From NCBI RefSeq assembly GCF_038957035.1, contig NZ_CP152412.1:4274501-4338500 (forward strand): DNA of 64,000 nucleotides, in the 5' to 3' direction. This DNA is from Bradyrhizobium sp. B097. Lineage in GTDB: Bacteria > Pseudomonadota > Alphaproteobacteria > Rhizobiales > Xanthobacteraceae. Every line of letters starts with the position of its first letter. The first letter of the stretch is position 1. The notes beneath the pieces are model-generated. The model did not search any database. It was not told where the DNA came from and saw nothing but the letters and a program-made list of their open reading frames with translations. Positions 8,833 to 18,355 of this stretch are shown here, one piece after another. Both the position numbers and the translations under genes were made by a program.

Positions 8833-9963
8833 ATGTCAACAAAGAGTAATGACAATGCCGCGGCGGGGTGTGGGAACCGCCGGGCAGAGGCGGGGATCTT
8901 GACGCCGGACAACGGGATTTTGCGGCGGGCCCGGATGGAGCTCGCCTATTTCAGCGGCGCCTTCAGGCTGCGGGAACACGAGGCCGGGGGCGCCGGGGTG
9001 ATCCTGCGCTTCGCGCGCGTCCGTCCTGCGCGCCGGGGCCGGTTTCAGCCGCTGAAATCCCAGGAGATCACGCCTGCCTTCCTCGATCGCACCGTTCGCG
9101 CGCTGAAGCGCTGGAAGTACGACATCGTCGGGATCGACGAGGCCTGCCGGCGCGCGGTGACCCTGCCGGAGCGCCGCCGCTTTGCCTGCCTGAGCTTCGA
9201 CGGCGCTGCCAAGGACATCGTCACGCACGGCTATCCCGTGCTCGCCATGCACCGCGTCCCCTTTACCCTCTATCTGCCGACAGCCTTCCCGGATGGCGTG
9301 GGCACGGCGTGGTGGCTCGTGCTCGAGGACATCATCGCGCGCGAGAACCGCATCAGCCTGATGATCGACGGCAGGGAACGGCACTTCGTGGTCTCGAGCC
9401 TGTCGGACAAATACGAGCTGTTCGATTTCCTGTCCGGCTGGCTGCGCAAGCTGTCGCCGTCCGATCTGTCCTATGCGGTGAACGATCTCGGCCGGCGCTA
9501 TTCGGCCGATGCGGCACAATTGTCACGCGGCGCGTCGCTCGACTGGCAGGATCTGGCGAAGCTGGCGGCTGATCCGAACGTGACCTTCGGCAGCGCGACG
9601 GTGAACTATTCCGTCCTGTCGAGCCTCAGGGACGCCGACGCGCAGCGCGAGATGGCGATGGGAAAGGCGGTCGCCGAGAGCGCGCTGCGGCGGCCGATCA
9701 AGCATTTCGCATTCCCCTTCGGGGACCGCGACGCGTTCCGCCGTCCGCATGTCGTGATGGCCGAGGAGGCCGGCTTCGCCAGCGCAGTGTCGACCATATC
9801 AGGCGTGGTCGAGGCGCAGGGGCGCACCAATCTCCACGCACTGCCGCGCATCGCGTGGGACGGCCGCGTGCGGTCGTTGCGGATGATGCGCGTGCTGCTC
9901 TCGGGCGTGATGTTCGCACCGGTTCGGCCAACGCGGCACGCGCGCGACGAGGGCGCGATCTAG
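8833..9963 (+). CDS. Polysaccharide deacetylase family protein
   Basis: A NodB-type carbohydrate esterase, 376 residues from the ATG at 8833. CLSFDGAAKDIVTHGYPVL matches the first metal motif region but reads SFDGA rather than TFDDG. HFAFPFGDRDAFRRP corresponds to the later F-x-Y-P-x-G-D motif, and EEAGFASAVST to the common end of the fold. Loss of one Asp in the first motif suggests altered metal binding. The start is uncertain: the first 34 residues are low in family features, and a TTG near 8899 or the ATG at 8935 may be used. Its stop overlaps the stop of the convergent DUF2842 gene by four bases. Confidence 0.8.
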   Translation: MSTKSNDNAAAGCGNRRAEAGILTPDNGILRRARMELAYFSGAFRLREHEAGGAGVILRFARVRPARRGRFQPLKSQEITPAFLDRTVRALKRWKYDIVGIDEACRRAVTLPERRRFACLSFDGAAKDIVTHGYPVLAMHRVPFTLYLPTAFPDGVGTAWWLVLEDIIARENRISLMIDGRERHFVVSSLSDKYELFDFLSGWLRKLSPSDLSYAVNDLGRRYSADAAQLSRGASLDWQDLAKLAADPNVTFGSATVNYSVLSSLRDADAQREMAMGKAVAESALRRPIKHFAFPFGDRDAFRRPHVVMAEEAGFASAVSTISGVVEAQGRTNLHALPRIAWDGRVRSLRMMRVLLSGVMFAPVRPTRHARDEGAI

Positions 9964-10169
9964 GCGCGGTCGGGCCGCGACATCCAGGAGACGATCGGCA
10001 TCGCCGGCAGCACCCAGCCGAGCCCCGCAACGACGTAGAAGATCGCCTGCAGCAGCCCCGAATTGGCGAGCCACGGGGTTTGGGCGACCGTCATGCCGAG
10101 CAGCGACCACACCACGACCAGGATCAGTAGGGCGATGGTTCCGAGCAATTTGCGGGTGCGTATGGCCAT
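9960..10169 (-). CDS. DUF2842 small membrane protein
   Basis: A 69-residue protein with two membrane segments (LLGTIALLILVVVWSLLGMTVA and GLLQAIFYVVAGLGWVLPAMPIV) and the end SWMSRPDRA, which matches the alphaproteobacterial DUF2842 family. Its role is unknown; a place beside heme A synthase is, from memory, common and hints at a link to respiratory chain assembly. ATG at 10169 gives MAIRTRKLLG, the family-type start; the longer frame to 10247 runs into the ctaA promoter region and is unlikely. Confidence 0.78.
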   Translation of the reverse strand: MAIRTRKLLGTIALLILVVVWSLLGMTVAQTPWLANSGLLQAIFYVVAGLGWVLPAMPIVSWMSRPDRA

Positions 10170-10262
10170 GGCGGATATGTGTAACTCGTGATCTCGGCGG
10201 TGCTTGCGCCGCTTGCGGGCCGGACTATAAGGGGCCCGAAAATCCAATCAAGTCAGGGCGAA

Positions 10263-11348
10263 ATGGCCGGTATTTCCGCACAACCATCGCAGCTCCGCGC
10301 CGTCAGGGTCTGGCTGATCGCGGTCGCCGCCCTGATCGCGCTGATGGTGCTCGTCGGCGGCGCCACGCGGCTCACCGAGTCCGGCCTGTCGATCGTCGAA
10401 TGGAAGCCGGTGACCGGCGCGCTGCCGCCCCTGACCGAGGCGCAATGGACGAAGGCCTTCGAGGGCTACAAGACCATCCCGCAATATCGCGAGCTCAACG
10501 CCGGGATGACGCTCGCGCAATTCAAGACGATCTTCTGGTGGGAGTGGAGCCACCGGCTGCTCGGCCGGGTGATCGGCGCCGCCTATCTGCTGCCGTTCCT
10601 GTATTTCCTGTGGCGCGGCGCGGTGAGCGGCGAGCTCGGCCGGCGGCTGTGGGTGATCTTCGGCCTCGGCGCGTTGCAGGGCGGCGTCGGCTGGTGGATG
10701 GTGGCGTCCGGCCTCTCGGAGCGCGTCGAGGTGTCGCAATATCGGCTGGCGACGCATCTGGTGCTGGCGCTCCTGATCTTCGCGGCGATCGTCTGGACGC
10801 TGCGGCGCTTGACGGACCGTCCATCCGTGATTGCGCCGCTCAGGCTGAAAATCACGAGCGCCGTGCTGCTCGTCCTGACCTTCATTCAGCTCTATTTCGG
10901 CGCGCTGGTCGCGGGGCTGCGCGCGGGCCGGGTCTACAACACCTGGCCTGAGATCGACGGTGGCTTGATTCCGTCGGCGGACCGGCTGTGGTTCGAGACG
11001 CCGTGGTGGCGCAATCTGTTCGACAACACGCTCACGGTTCAGTTCGAGCATCGCATGACCGCTTACCTGCTGTTCGCGCTGGCGATCGCGCATGCGATCG
11101 ATGCCGTGCGCGCGCGCGCCGGCGGCGCTGCGATCGCCGGCGCATGGTGGCTGGTTGCGGCGATCACGCTGCAGGCGACGCTCGGCATCCTGACGCTGCT
11201 GCATCAGGTGCCGATCGATCTGGCGCTGACCCACCAGGCGGTCGCCATCGTTGTGCTGACGCTCGCGGTGCTGCAGGCCGAGCGCTTCGCTGCGCGGCGG
11301 ACCGAACGGGACCAGCCGACCCTCGTTCCGGTCGGCCAGTCGCTTTGA
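10263..11348 (+). CDS. ctaA: Heme A synthase (COX15/CtaA)
   Basis: A 361-residue inner-membrane enzyme that oxidises the C8 methyl group of heme O to the formyl group of heme A for aa3-type cytochrome oxidase. It has the eight-helix, duplicated four-helix layout. Heme-ligand histidines appear in [55 protein letters not shown] and [11 protein letters not shown], and the N-terminal [21 protein letters not shown] is a hallmark of the alphaproteobacterial/mitochondrial type. ATG at 10263 follows an AGGG at four bases. It is divergent from the DUF2842 gene and convergent with nadC. Confidence 0.95.
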   Translation: MAGISAQPSQLRAVRVWLIAVAALIALMVLVGGATRLTESGLSIVEWKPVTGALPPLTEAQWTKAFEGYKTIPQYRELNAGMTLAQFKTIFWWEWSHRLLGRVIGAAYLLPFLYFLWRGAVSGELGRRLWVIFGLGALQGGVGWWMVASGLSERVEVSQYRLATHLVLALLIFAAIVWTLRRLTDRPSVIAPLRLKITSAVLLVLTFIQLYFGALVAGLRAGRVYNTWPEIDGGLIPSADRLWFETPWWRNLFDNTLTVQFEHRMTAYLLFALAIAHAIDAVRARAGGAAIAGAWWLVAAITLQATLGILTLLHQVPIDLALTHQAVAIVVLTLAVLQAERFAARRTERDQPTLVPVGQSL

Positions 11349-11352
11349 TCCA

Positions 11353-12204
11353 TCAGGTCAGATAGTCGAGCCCGATATCGAGCGCGGCTGAGCTGTGGGT
11401 CACCCAGCCGACCGAGATCAAATCAACGCCGGTGGCGGCGATCGCCGCGGCGGTCGCAGCCGTGATGCGGCCGGAGGCTTCGGTGAGCGCCTTGCCGCAC
11501 GCCATCGCCGCCGCCTGACTGAGCTGCTCGGTCGTCATGTTGTCGAGCAGGACCGCGTCGACGCCGAGTGCCAGCGCCTCTTCAAGCTGCGCCAGCGTGT
11601 CGACCTCGACCTCGATCTTCACGAGATGGCCGGTATTGGCCTTGGCGCGCTCGACCGCGGTGCGGATGCCGCCGGCGAGCGCGATGTGGTTGTCCTTGAT
11701 CAGCACGGCGTCGTCGAGACCGAAGCGGTGATTGCCACCTCCGCCGGCGCGGACCGCGTACTTCTCCAGCGCGCGCAGTCCGGGTGTGGTCTTGCGGGTA
11801 CAGACGATCTGCGCGCGGGTGCCTGCGACGGCCTTGACGAGTGTGGCGGTTGCGGTCGCGACGCCGCTCAGATGGCAGAGGAAGTTGAGCGCGGTGCGCT
11901 CCGCGGTGAGCAGGCTGCGGGCGGGGCCGTCGATGATCGCGATGACCTGGTCGGGTTCGACCGCGCTGCCGTCGGGCCGCTCGGCGCGCAGCTCGATCGC
12001 CGGCGATACCGTCTGGAAGGCTGACCGTGCGATGTCGAGCCCGGCGATCACGCCGGGCTGCCGCGCCCGCATCACCAGCCGGGCCTGCTGGCTGGCCGGC
12101 ACGATGGCGTCCGCCGTGATATCGCCGGCGCGGCCGAGATCCTCGCGCAAGGCGGTTTGCACGATCGGCTCATACAGCAGCGGCAACAGGGGATTGAGGG
12201 TCAT
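11353..12204 (-). CDS. nadC: Nicotinate-nucleotide pyrophosphorylase (carboxylating)
   Basis: A 283-residue quinolinate phosphoribosyltransferase, which converts quinolinate and PRPP to nicotinate mononucleotide, CO2 and pyrophosphate, the third step of de novo NAD synthesis. Family motifs are [16 protein letters not shown] at the N-terminus, [39 protein letters not shown] in the centre and [10 protein letters not shown] then [30 protein letters not shown] at the end; lysine, arginine and histidine residues of these motifs bind the two substrates. The ATG overlaps the nadB stop by four bases (ATGA), and AGGAG lies nine bases upstream, so translation is coupled within nadA-nadB-nadC. Confidence 0.97.
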   Translation of the reverse strand: MTLNPLLPLLYEPIVQTALREDLGRAGDITADAIVPASQQARLVMRARQPGVIAGLDIARSAFQTVSPAIELRAERPDGSAVEPDQVIAIIDGPARSLLTAERTALNFLCHLSGVATATATLVKAVAGTRAQIVCTRKTTPGLRALEKYAVRAGGGGNHRFGLDDAVLIKDNHIALAGGIRTAVERAKANTGHLVKIEVEVDTLAQLEEALALGVDAVLLDNMTTEQLSQAAAMACGKALTEASGRITAATAAAIAATGVDLISVGWVTHSSAALDIGLDYLT

Positions 12205-13751
12205 GAGTGGGCACTCCTGGCTGGTAGCTTGGATTCAACGATGTCGTGCGCGGCGGCGAGCGCCTCGGCACGGGTCAGGGAAGACGGCGCCGCCGACAAA
12301 GCGGTGTGCGGGAAATCGGTGCGGAAATGGCCGCCGCGGCTTTCCTCACGCCCGATGGCGGCAATCGCGATCATCAATCCGACCAAAGCGGCGTCGGATG
12401 CCGCACTGGGACTGCGTGCGAGCGGATAGAGGCTCCGGATCGTGCGTGCGATACCGTCGTGATCGCGCAGCACGCCGAGCCCCTGGGTGAGGATCGGACG
12501 TACGGCGGAAGGATCGGAGGCGGGCGGCATCGTGTGTTCGCTCAACATCGCGCGTGGACCTGCGCTGACGCCTTCGATGCTCTCGGCGACCCAACGCGCG
12601 CAGACGATCGCTTCCATCAGCGAGTTGCTGGCGAGCCGGTTGGCGCCGTGCAGCCCGGTGCGCGCGGCCTCGCCGCAGGCCCACAGGCCTTGCACCGTGC
12701 TGCGGCCATAGCCGTCAACCGCGATGCCGCCCATGTGGTAGTGCACCGCCGGCCGGATCGGGATCGGATCGCTGGCGGGATCGATGCCCGCCATCTTGCA
12801 GAACGCGCTGATGACGGGATAGCGCTGCGCGAAATCCGCGCCCGGATGCTTGCGCGCATCGAGGAAGGTGCGATGTCCCGCGGCGCGATGGCGCCAGACC
12901 GCGCGCGCGACGATGTCGCGCGGCGCCAGCTCGGCGCCGGGCTGATCGGCCATGAAGCGCTGGCCGGTCTCGTCGATCAGGATCGCGCCGTCGCCGCGGA
13001 TCGCCTCGGTCAGCAGCGGCATCGGCCGTGACGGCCCATCGAAGGCGGTCGGATGAAACTGGACGAATTCGAGGTCCGACAGTTTTGCGCCGGCATGGGC
13101 CGCGAGCGCGAGCCCTTGGCCGAAACATCCGCCCGGATTGGTGCTGTCTGAAAACAGCCCGCCGATGCCGCCGGTCGCGATCACGACGCGGTTGGTCGCG
13201 ATCGTCAACGCGCCGCGGTCGCTGGCTGCGAGCACGCCCTTGACTGCATCGTCTTCGACGAGCAATCGCCGCGCCTCGACGCCCTCCAGCAAGGTGATCG
13301 ACGGTGTCTTGCGGACCGCGGCAATCAGCGCGCGCATGATCTCGCGGCCGGTGCCGTCGCCGGTGGCGTGCACGATGCGGTTGCGGCCATGCGCGGCCTC
13401 GAGCCCGAGACGCCAGCTGCCGTCGGCACGCCGGTCGAAGGCGACGCCGAGTTCGGCCAGATGCTCCACGGCGGCCGGCGCGGCATGGACGATCCGGGAT
13501 GCCGCGGCTGCATCACACAGGCCGGCGCCGGCCGCAAGCGTGTCGGCGAGATGCAGGGCAGGGGTATCATCCGCGCCGACCGGTGCGGCGAGGCCACCCT
13601 GCGCCCACATGCTGGATGCTTCCGCGCCGAGCGGCGATTTCGACAGCAGCACGACCGGCTCGGGCGCGAGCTGCAGCGCCGTCATCAGTCCCGCGGCGCC
13701 GCCGCCGATGATCACCGGGCGGCCGTTGAGATCGGAAATATCGGTACTCAT
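12201..13751 (-). CDS. nadB: L-aspartate oxidase
   Basis: A 516-residue FAD enzyme that oxidises L-aspartate to iminoaspartate, the first step of bacterial de novo NAD synthesis. The N-terminus ([28 protein letters not shown]) is the FAD-binding Rossmann motif, [11 protein letters not shown] the flavin contact, and [19 protein letters not shown] and [23 protein letters not shown] are hallmark motifs of the succinate dehydrogenase/NadB flavoprotein family. ATG at 13751 overlaps the nadA stop by four bases; the longer open frame to 14051 reads through nadA and is not used. The middle gene of the NAD operon. Confidence 0.97.
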   Translation of the reverse strand: MSTDISDLNGRPVIIGGGAAGLMTALQLAPEPVVLLSKSPLGAEASSMWAQGGLAAPVGADDTPALHLADTLAAGAGLCDAAAASRIVHAAPAAVEHLAELGVAFDRRADGSWRLGLEAAHGRNRIVHATGDGTGREIMRALIAAVRKTPSITLLEGVEARRLLVEDDAVKGVLAASDRGALTIATNRVVIATGGIGGLFSDSTNPGGCFGQGLALAAHAGAKLSDLEFVQFHPTAFDGPSRPMPLLTEAIRGDGAILIDETGQRFMADQPGAELAPRDIVARAVWRHRAAGHRTFLDARKHPGADFAQRYPVISAFCKMAGIDPASDPIPIRPAVHYHMGGIAVDGYGRSTVQGLWACGEAARTGLHGANRLASNSLMEAIVCARWVAESIEGVSAGPRAMLSEHTMPPASDPSAVRPILTQGLGVLRDHDGIARTIRSLYPLARSPSAASDAALVGLMIAIAAIGREESRGGHFRTDFPHTALSAAPSSLTRAEALAAAHDIVESKLPARSAHS

Positions 13752-14734
13752 ATCGCCAGCATCCTTTCGACGCTCCTGCGTGCACGATCGGCGATCGCGG
13801 GATCGATCGTGACCTCGTGCTGATTGGTCTCCAGCGCGTGGCGGATGTTCTTCAGCGTGATCCGCTTCATGTGAGGGCAGAGATTGCAGGGCCGGACGAA
13901 GTCGACATCGGGATTGCGGGCCGCGATGTTGTCGCTCATCGAACATTCCGTCAGCAGCACGACCCGCGGCGGCCGTTTGGTCTCGACGAACGACTGCATC
14001 GCTGCCGTCGACCCCGAAAAGTCCGCTTCGGCGACGACCTCGGGCGGGCATTCCGGATGCGCCAGGATGGTGACGTCGGGATAATTTTCACGCAGCTGAC
14101 GCACGTCATCGGCGGTGAACAGCTCGTGCACCTCGCAATGGCCCTTCCAGGCGATGATCTTCTTGCTGGTCTGCTTGGCGATGTTCTGCGCCAGATATTC
14201 ATCCGGCAGCATGATGACGCGCTCGGTGCCGAGCGATTCCACCACTTTCAGCGCATTGCCTGACGTGCAGCAGATATCGGACTCCGCCTTCACCGCGGTC
14301 GAGGTGTTGACATAGGCGATAACAGGCGCGTCCGGGTAGCGCGCGCGCATCAGCCGCACGTCAGCTGCCGTGATGGAATCCGCCAGCGAGCAGCCGGCCT
14401 TGAGGTCGGGGATCAGCACGGTCTTCGCCGGGTTCAACAGCTTCGCCGTCTCGGCCATGAAGTGCACGCCCGCGAGCACGATGACATCGGCATCGACCTT
14501 GGTCGCTTCACGCGCGAGCAGGAGGCTGTCGCCGACGATATCGGCGACGCCGTGGAAGATTTCCGGTGTCTGGTAGTTGTGCGCCAGCACCACCGCGTTG
14601 CGGCGGCGTTTCAGTTCGAGGATCGCATCGACATCCTCGGCGAAGGTGGCCCATTCGAACGGTGGGATGACGCGCTTGACGCGCTCATAGAGCGGCGCGG
14701 TGCGGGTGAGCAGATCGGTATCGAGTGCAACCAT
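13748..14734 (-). CDS. nadA: Quinolinate synthase
   Basis: A 328-residue [4Fe-4S] enzyme that condenses iminoaspartate with dihydroxyacetone phosphate to quinolinate. Seen in order: [45 protein letters not shown] (first cluster cysteine), [21 protein letters not shown] (second) and [17 protein letters not shown] (third), the complete motif set of the family. ATG at 14734 lies inside the proximal NadQ-type palindrome, so repressor binding should block both transcription and access to the start region. It heads the nadA-nadB-nadC operon, and its TGA overlaps the nadB ATG. Confidence 0.97.
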   Translation of the reverse strand: MVALDTDLLTRTAPLYERVKRVIPPFEWATFAEDVDAILELKRRRNAVVLAHNYQTPEIFHGVADIVGDSLLLAREATKVDADVIVLAGVHFMAETAKLLNPAKTVLIPDLKAGCSLADSITAADVRLMRARYPDAPVIAYVNTSTAVKAESDICCTSGNALKVVESLGTERVIMLPDEYLAQNIAKQTSKKIIAWKGHCEVHELFTADDVRQLRENYPDVTILAHPECPPEVVAEADFSGSTAAMQSFVETKRPPRVVLLTECSMSDNIAARNPDVDFVRPCNLCPHMKRITLKNIRHALETNQHEVTIDPAIADRARRSVERMLAI

Positions 14735-14792
14735 TTATACTCTCCTTGAGCATAAGATGGCTTATACTTATCCTGAGCATAAGGCGTGTCAA
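14734..14792 (-). promoter_or_regulatory. nadABC promoter with two NadQ-type operator palindromes
   Basis: Read towards nadA, a TTGACA box (14787-14792) is followed by two 23-base imperfect palindromes. The distal one (14761-14783) has arms CTTATGCTCA and TAAGTATAAG around GGA; the proximal one (14734-14756) has arms CTTATGCTCA and AGAGTATAAA around AGG. They start 27 bases apart and the proximal one reaches the first base of nadA. The left arms are identical. The gene just upstream encodes a NadQ-type regulator, so these are probably its operators. The TGA inside TTGACA is the nadQ stop codon. A clean -10 box is not obvious. Confidence 0.78.
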
Positions 14793-15748
14793 GTGCGCGA
14801 AAGCGGAAGCTTGGTGCCGACGACGGCCCGTTCGGCCAAGACGGCATGGCGGAAGCGGAACAGCTTGGCCGGCCGTCCGACGGTATCGGCGGCCATTGCG
14901 CCAGTCTCTTCAACGAGTTCCTGCTGCTCCATGAGCCGGCGGAAGTTCTGCTTGTGGACCAGCCGGCCTGCGAGTGCCTCAACACTGCGTTGCAGTTGCA
15001 GCAGGGTGAACTCGGCCGGCATCAATTCGAATACCACCGGACGGTATTTGATCTTGGCGCGCAGCCGCGCGATTCCGGTCGCGAGGATGCGGCGATGATC
15101 CGCCGTCATCGGCTTGCCCGGCACGATCGGCGCCTCGCGGTCATGCGCGCGTCCGGCTTCCGGGATCAGCGACGCCTCGTAGAGCAGCTCGTAGCGCTGC
15201 AACACCAGTTCCTCGTTCCAGCCACGATCCTCGAGGCCGAAGGTGATCGCGCAGCGCTGCCAGCGCTCGCGCTGCAGCGTTGGTGACGGGGCCGCCTTCG
15301 CCCACGTCTTCAGCTTCGGCGCGATCATCTTCGCGAGGCAGACCGGCGTGCCGGCGCGATGATCCTCCCAGGGGAAATAGTCGTACCAGCCGGACCAATG
15401 CGCCTCGAAGCCTTCGCCGACCTGGTCCTCGCGGGTCAGGCCGAGATAGCTGATCGAGACGCTATGCGGCGTCCTGACGTCGCCGGACCGGCCGCGGTCG
15501 GCAAAGGTGTAGAGCTGTTCGACATAACCGAGCGGATGGCCGGTCTGCGCCTCGACCCAGGCGCGCAGCGCGGTCTGCAGCGAACGGTGGGTGAACTCGA
15601 ACGGGCCGCTCGGCAGCGCGGAGCCGCCGGCGATGGTCATGATCTTCGGCGTGCCGTCGGTCACGGCGACGAGCACCGCGACGAGGTCGGCGGTCACCGC
15701 GTTGCCCGAAGCCGGTGCGCTGGTTTTCTTCTGCGGCGATCTGGCCAC
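14789..15748 (-). CDS. nadQ: NadQ, Nudix-related repressor of NAD synthesis
   Basis: A 319-residue protein matching the family known as the NAD regulator of alphaproteobacteria (NadQ): an N-terminal Nudix-like sensor domain (TADLVAVLVAVTDGTPKIMTI... HRSLQTALRAWVEAQTGHPLGYVEQLYTF) and a C-terminal winged helix (MPAEFTLLQLQRSVEALAGRLVHKQNFRRLMEQQELVEETG then GRPAKLFRFR). Relatives bind DNA and release it on binding an NAD-related ligand; a functional Nudix box is not evident, so hydrolysis is unlikely. The start is GTG. It sits directly upstream of nadABC on the same strand with its operators in between, so read-through could feed the operon. Identity rests on family memory plus the operators. 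Confidence 0.85.
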   Translation of the reverse strand: MARSPQKKTSAPASGNAVTADLVAVLVAVTDGTPKIMTIAGGSALPSGPFEFTHRSLQTALRAWVEAQTGHPLGYVEQLYTFADRGRSGDVRTPHSVSISYLGLTREDQVGEGFEAHWSGWYDYFPWEDHRAGTPVCLAKMIAPKLKTWAKAAPSPTLQRERWQRCAITFGLEDRGWNEELVLQRYELLYEASLIPEAGRAHDREAPIVPGKPMTADHRRILATGIARLRAKIKYRPVVFELMPAEFTLLQLQRSVEALAGRLVHKQNFRRLMEQQELVEETGAMAADTVGRPAKLFRFRHAVLAERAVVGTKLPLSRT

Positions 15749-15762
15749 GCGCGTGTCCCGGG

Positions 15763-16167
15763 CTAGCAGTAGCCGTAGACGCCGCAGGCGTAGGGCAGGC
15801 GGTCCCAGTAGGTCACGTAGGCGCCGCCGTAATAGGGGCCGAAATAGTTGTAGGAATGCCAGTTGCCGTAATAGCCGGGCAGCGACGACGATCCCGGCAG
15901 CAGCGGTTCACCCGGCACGTAGGGGATGTACGGCTCTGTATTGAGCGGGATCACCGTGGGCTCGACGACCACGAGCTGGCGTCCGCGCCGCACATAGGTC
16001 GGCTGTGTGATGGTGGTGCGGTAGGCGTAGTGCCGGCGCGGCAGGCCGGCCGGCAGCTGGCGCGCAGCCTTCACGGTGGCGCGTTTGGTGACGACAGGGC
16101 CGTCGGCGGCGTCAGCAGGCGAAATCGCAAACAGCGCGATCGCGAGCGGCAATATCCAGCGCAGCAT
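15763..16167 (-). CDS. Small secreted Tyr/Pro-rich protein
   Basis: A 134-residue protein of unknown function. MLRWILPLAIALFAISPADA is a clear Sec signal peptide; the mature part is rich in Tyr, Pro and Gly (YYGNWHSYNYFGPYYGGAYVTYWDRLPYACGVYGYC) and has two cysteines near the C-terminus. This resembles many small envelope proteins of Bradyrhizobium but I cannot assign a role. The ATG at 16167 has GGAG seven bases upstream. It lies just upstream of nadQ on the same strand (14-base gap), so it might share a transcript with it. Confidence 0.7.
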   Translation of the reverse strand: MLRWILPLAIALFAISPADAADGPVVTKRATVKAARQLPAGLPRRHYAYRTTITQPTYVRRGRQLVVVEPTVIPLNTEPYIPYVPGEPLLPGSSSLPGYYGNWHSYNYFGPYYGGAYVTYWDRLPYACGVYGYC

Positions 16168-16220
16168 CAATGGTCTCCCGAATCATCCGGAGCCTATCAC
16201 TGCCACTTTATGCCGGATTG

Positions 16221-16261
16221 AGCGTTAACGAGAGACCCGTCGATACTAAGCGTTAACGAGA
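16221..16261. repeat. Direct repeat of AGCGTTAACGAGA
   Basis: The 13-base sequence AGCGTTAACGAGA occurs at 16221-16233 and again at 16249-16261, 28 bases apart, upstream of the small secreted protein gene. Each contains the palindrome CGTTAACG, so they could be paired binding sites for a dimeric regulator. No regulator is implied by the context. Confidence 0.5.
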
Positions 16262-16323
16262 CGGCCGTTTGGGCAAGGTTGCCGGAGCGATGCGGGCGCA
16301 CCGCTCCGGAACCAACGTCGGGA

Positions 16324-17604
16324 TCAGGCGCGCAGCGCCTGGTCGAGGTCCGCGATCAGGTCTTCCTTGTCCTCGATGCCGATCGAGAGCCGCACCACCT
16401 CGGGCGCGGCACCCGACTTCACCTTGGCGGCGTCATCGAGCTGGCTGTGGGTGGTGGAGGCCGGGTGGATCACCAGCGAGCGGGTGTCGCCGACATTGGC
16501 GAGATGCGAGAACAACCTCAGGTTCGACACCAGATTGACGCCGGCGTCATAGCCGCCCTTGAGGCTGAAGGTGAACACCGCGCCGGCGCCCTTCGGTGCG
16601 TATTTGCGCTGCAGGGCGTTGTACCTGTCGCCGGGCAGGCCGGCGTAGTTCACGGCTGACACGGCCGGGTGGGTGGAGAGGAATTCCGCCACCGCCTTGG
16701 CATTGTCGCAGTGCTTCTGCATGCGCAGCGGCAGCGTCTCGATGCCGGTCAGGATCATGAAGGCGTTGAACGGCGACAGCGCGGGACCAAGGTCGCGCAG
16801 GCCGAGCACGCGGCAGGCGATCGCGAAGGCGAAATTGCCAAAGGTCTCCTGGATCCGGATGCCGTGATATTCCGGGCGCGGCTCGCTCAGCATCGGATAC
16901 TTGTTGTCCTTCGACCAGTCGAAGGTGCCGGCGTCGACGATGATGCCGCCGAGCGAGTTGCCGTGACCGCCGAGGAACTTGGTCAGGGAGTGCACGACAA
17001 TATCAGCACCGTGGTCGATCGGCTTGATCAGGTACGGCGAGGCCAGCGTGTTGTCGACGATCAGCGGCACGCCGGCCTTGCGCGCGACGGCTGCGATCGC
17101 CTCGATGTCGGTGATGCTGCCGGCTGGGTTGGCGATCGACTCGATGAAGATCGCCTTGGTGTGCGGCGTCACCGCCTGTTCGAAGCTTGCGATGTCGTCG
17201 GGATCGGCCCAGGCCACGTTCCAGCCGAACGCCTTGAAGGCATGGGTGAACTGGTTGATCGAGCCGCCATAAAGCTTGCGCGCGGCAATGATCTCGTCGC
17301 CGGGCCGGAGCAGCTGCTGCAACACGACGAGCTGCGCGGCGTGGCCGGAGGCGACCGCAAGTGCCGCCGTGCCGCCTTCGAGCGCTGCGACGCGTTCCTC
17401 GAGCACGGCGTTGGTCGGGTTGCCGATGCGGGTATAGATGTTGCCGAAGGCCTGCAGGCCGAACAGCGAAGCCGCATGGTCGGCGTCGTTGAAGACGAAT
17501 GACGTGGTCTGATAGATCGGCGTCGCCCGCGCGCCGGTGGTGGGATCAGGCTGTGCGCCGGCGTGCACGGCGAGGGTGGAAAATCCCGGAAGGCGATCGG
17601 TCAT
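16324..17604 (-). CDS. metY: O-acetylhomoserine sulfhydrylase (PLP enzyme)
   Basis: A 426-residue Cys/Met metabolism PLP enzyme. It probably makes homocysteine from O-acetylhomoserine and sulfide in direct-sulfhydrylation methionine synthesis. Motifs seen: YTRIGNPTNAVLEERVAALEGG, FIESIANPAGSITDIEAIAAVA, VDNTLASPYLIKPIDHGADIVVHSLTKFLGGHG (PLP lysine K209) and the end RLSIGIEDKEDLIADLDQAL. The length of about 426 residues fits MetY rather than the shorter cystathionine enzymes. It follows a CoA-binding protein gene on the same strand after 147 bases. MetZ-type use of O-succinylhomoserine cannot be excluded. Confidence 0.92.
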   Translation of the reverse strand: MTDRLPGFSTLAVHAGAQPDPTTGARATPIYQTTSFVFNDADHAASLFGLQAFGNIYTRIGNPTNAVLEERVAALEGGTAALAVASGHAAQLVVLQQLLRPGDEIIAARKLYGGSINQFTHAFKAFGWNVAWADPDDIASFEQAVTPHTKAIFIESIANPAGSITDIEAIAAVARKAGVPLIVDNTLASPYLIKPIDHGADIVVHSLTKFLGGHGNSLGGIIVDAGTFDWSKDNKYPMLSEPRPEYHGIRIQETFGNFAFAIACRVLGLRDLGPALSPFNAFMILTGIETLPLRMQKHCDNAKAVAEFLSTHPAVSAVNYAGLPGDRYNALQRKYAPKGAGAVFTFSLKGGYDAGVNLVSNLRLFSHLANVGDTRSLVIHPASTTHSQLDDAAKVKSGAAPEVVRLSIGIEDKEDLIADLDQALRA

Positions 17605-17751
17605 TCTTTGTGTCCTGTTGTGGCCTGGTCGAAACGCGCGGCATGCTGATGGCGGCGGCGCTCGTCGTCAAGCGAGTTGGGCACGCCGCCGATTTCGGGA
17701 GGGGCATCCTGGGCTATACCGGACGATCGGAACGATTATTCCGCCGCGATG

Positions 17752-18336
17752 TCAGGTCGTCTCGGTCTTGTTTTTCGCCGCGCGGTCGGATGCCGCAGTC
17801 TGGCCGCCGCCAAAGCTCGTGCGGTTGAGCGACAGCCGCATACCCTGCGTCGGGATCGGCGCGCGCTTGGAGCTCAGCGTGCGCGAATTGACGCCCATCC
17901 AGGAGATCTCCGACGACAGCCGGCCATACTCGATCTTCGGGCAGCGGTTCATCACCACCTTGAGGCCCGCGGCTTCCGCCTTCTCGGCCGCGGCATCGTC
18001 GCGCGCGCCAAGCTGCATCCAGATCACCTTCGGCAGCGGCGACAATTTCAGCGCCTCCTCGACGACCGGCATGATGTGGCTCGAATTGCGGAAGATGTCG
18101 ATCATGTCGATCGGGCGATCGATGTCCGCGAGCGATGCGACGAACGGCTTGCCCATCAGCGCCTTGCCGACATGGCCGGGGTTGACCGGGATCATGTCGT
18201 AGCCGCGCTGCGCCAGATATTTGAACGCGAAATAGCTCGGCCGCACATTGACCGGCGAGGCGCCGACCATCGCGATCGATTTCACATTGTTCAAAATGCT
18301 GCGGATGTAGTTGTCGTCGTAGGCGTCGTGGTTCAT
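17752..18336 (-). CDS. CoA-binding domain protein (YccU-like)
   Basis: A 194-residue protein whose first 140 residues are a CoA_binding Rossmann domain: IAMVGASPVNVRPSYFAFKYLAQRGYDMIPVNPGHVGKALMGKPFVASLADI, then IDMIDIFRNSSHIMPVVEEAL, VIWMQLGARDDAAAEKAEAAGLKVVMNRCPKIEYGRL. The function of stand-alone members is unclear. The C-terminal tail (SKRAPIPTQGMRLSLNRTSFGGG) is basic and less conserved. ATG at 18336 begins MNHDAYDDNYIRSILNNVKSIA, which is family-typical. It lies upstream of metY on the same strand and downstream of a palindromic repeat. Confidence 0.88.
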   Translation of the reverse strand: MNHDAYDDNYIRSILNNVKSIAMVGASPVNVRPSYFAFKYLAQRGYDMIPVNPGHVGKALMGKPFVASLADIDRPIDMIDIFRNSSHIMPVVEEALKLSPLPKVIWMQLGARDDAAAEKAEAAGLKVVMNRCPKIEYGRLSSEISWMGVNSRTLSSKRAPIPTQGMRLSLNRTSFGGGQTAASDRAAKNKTETT

Positions 18337-18355
18337 CGTTCGTCTTTTTCAATTG

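Noticed and set aside
10248..11234. 328-codon minus-strand frame opposite ctaA
   Set aside because: Gln/Arg/Asp-rich antisense shadow; ctaA has all heme ligands on the other strand.
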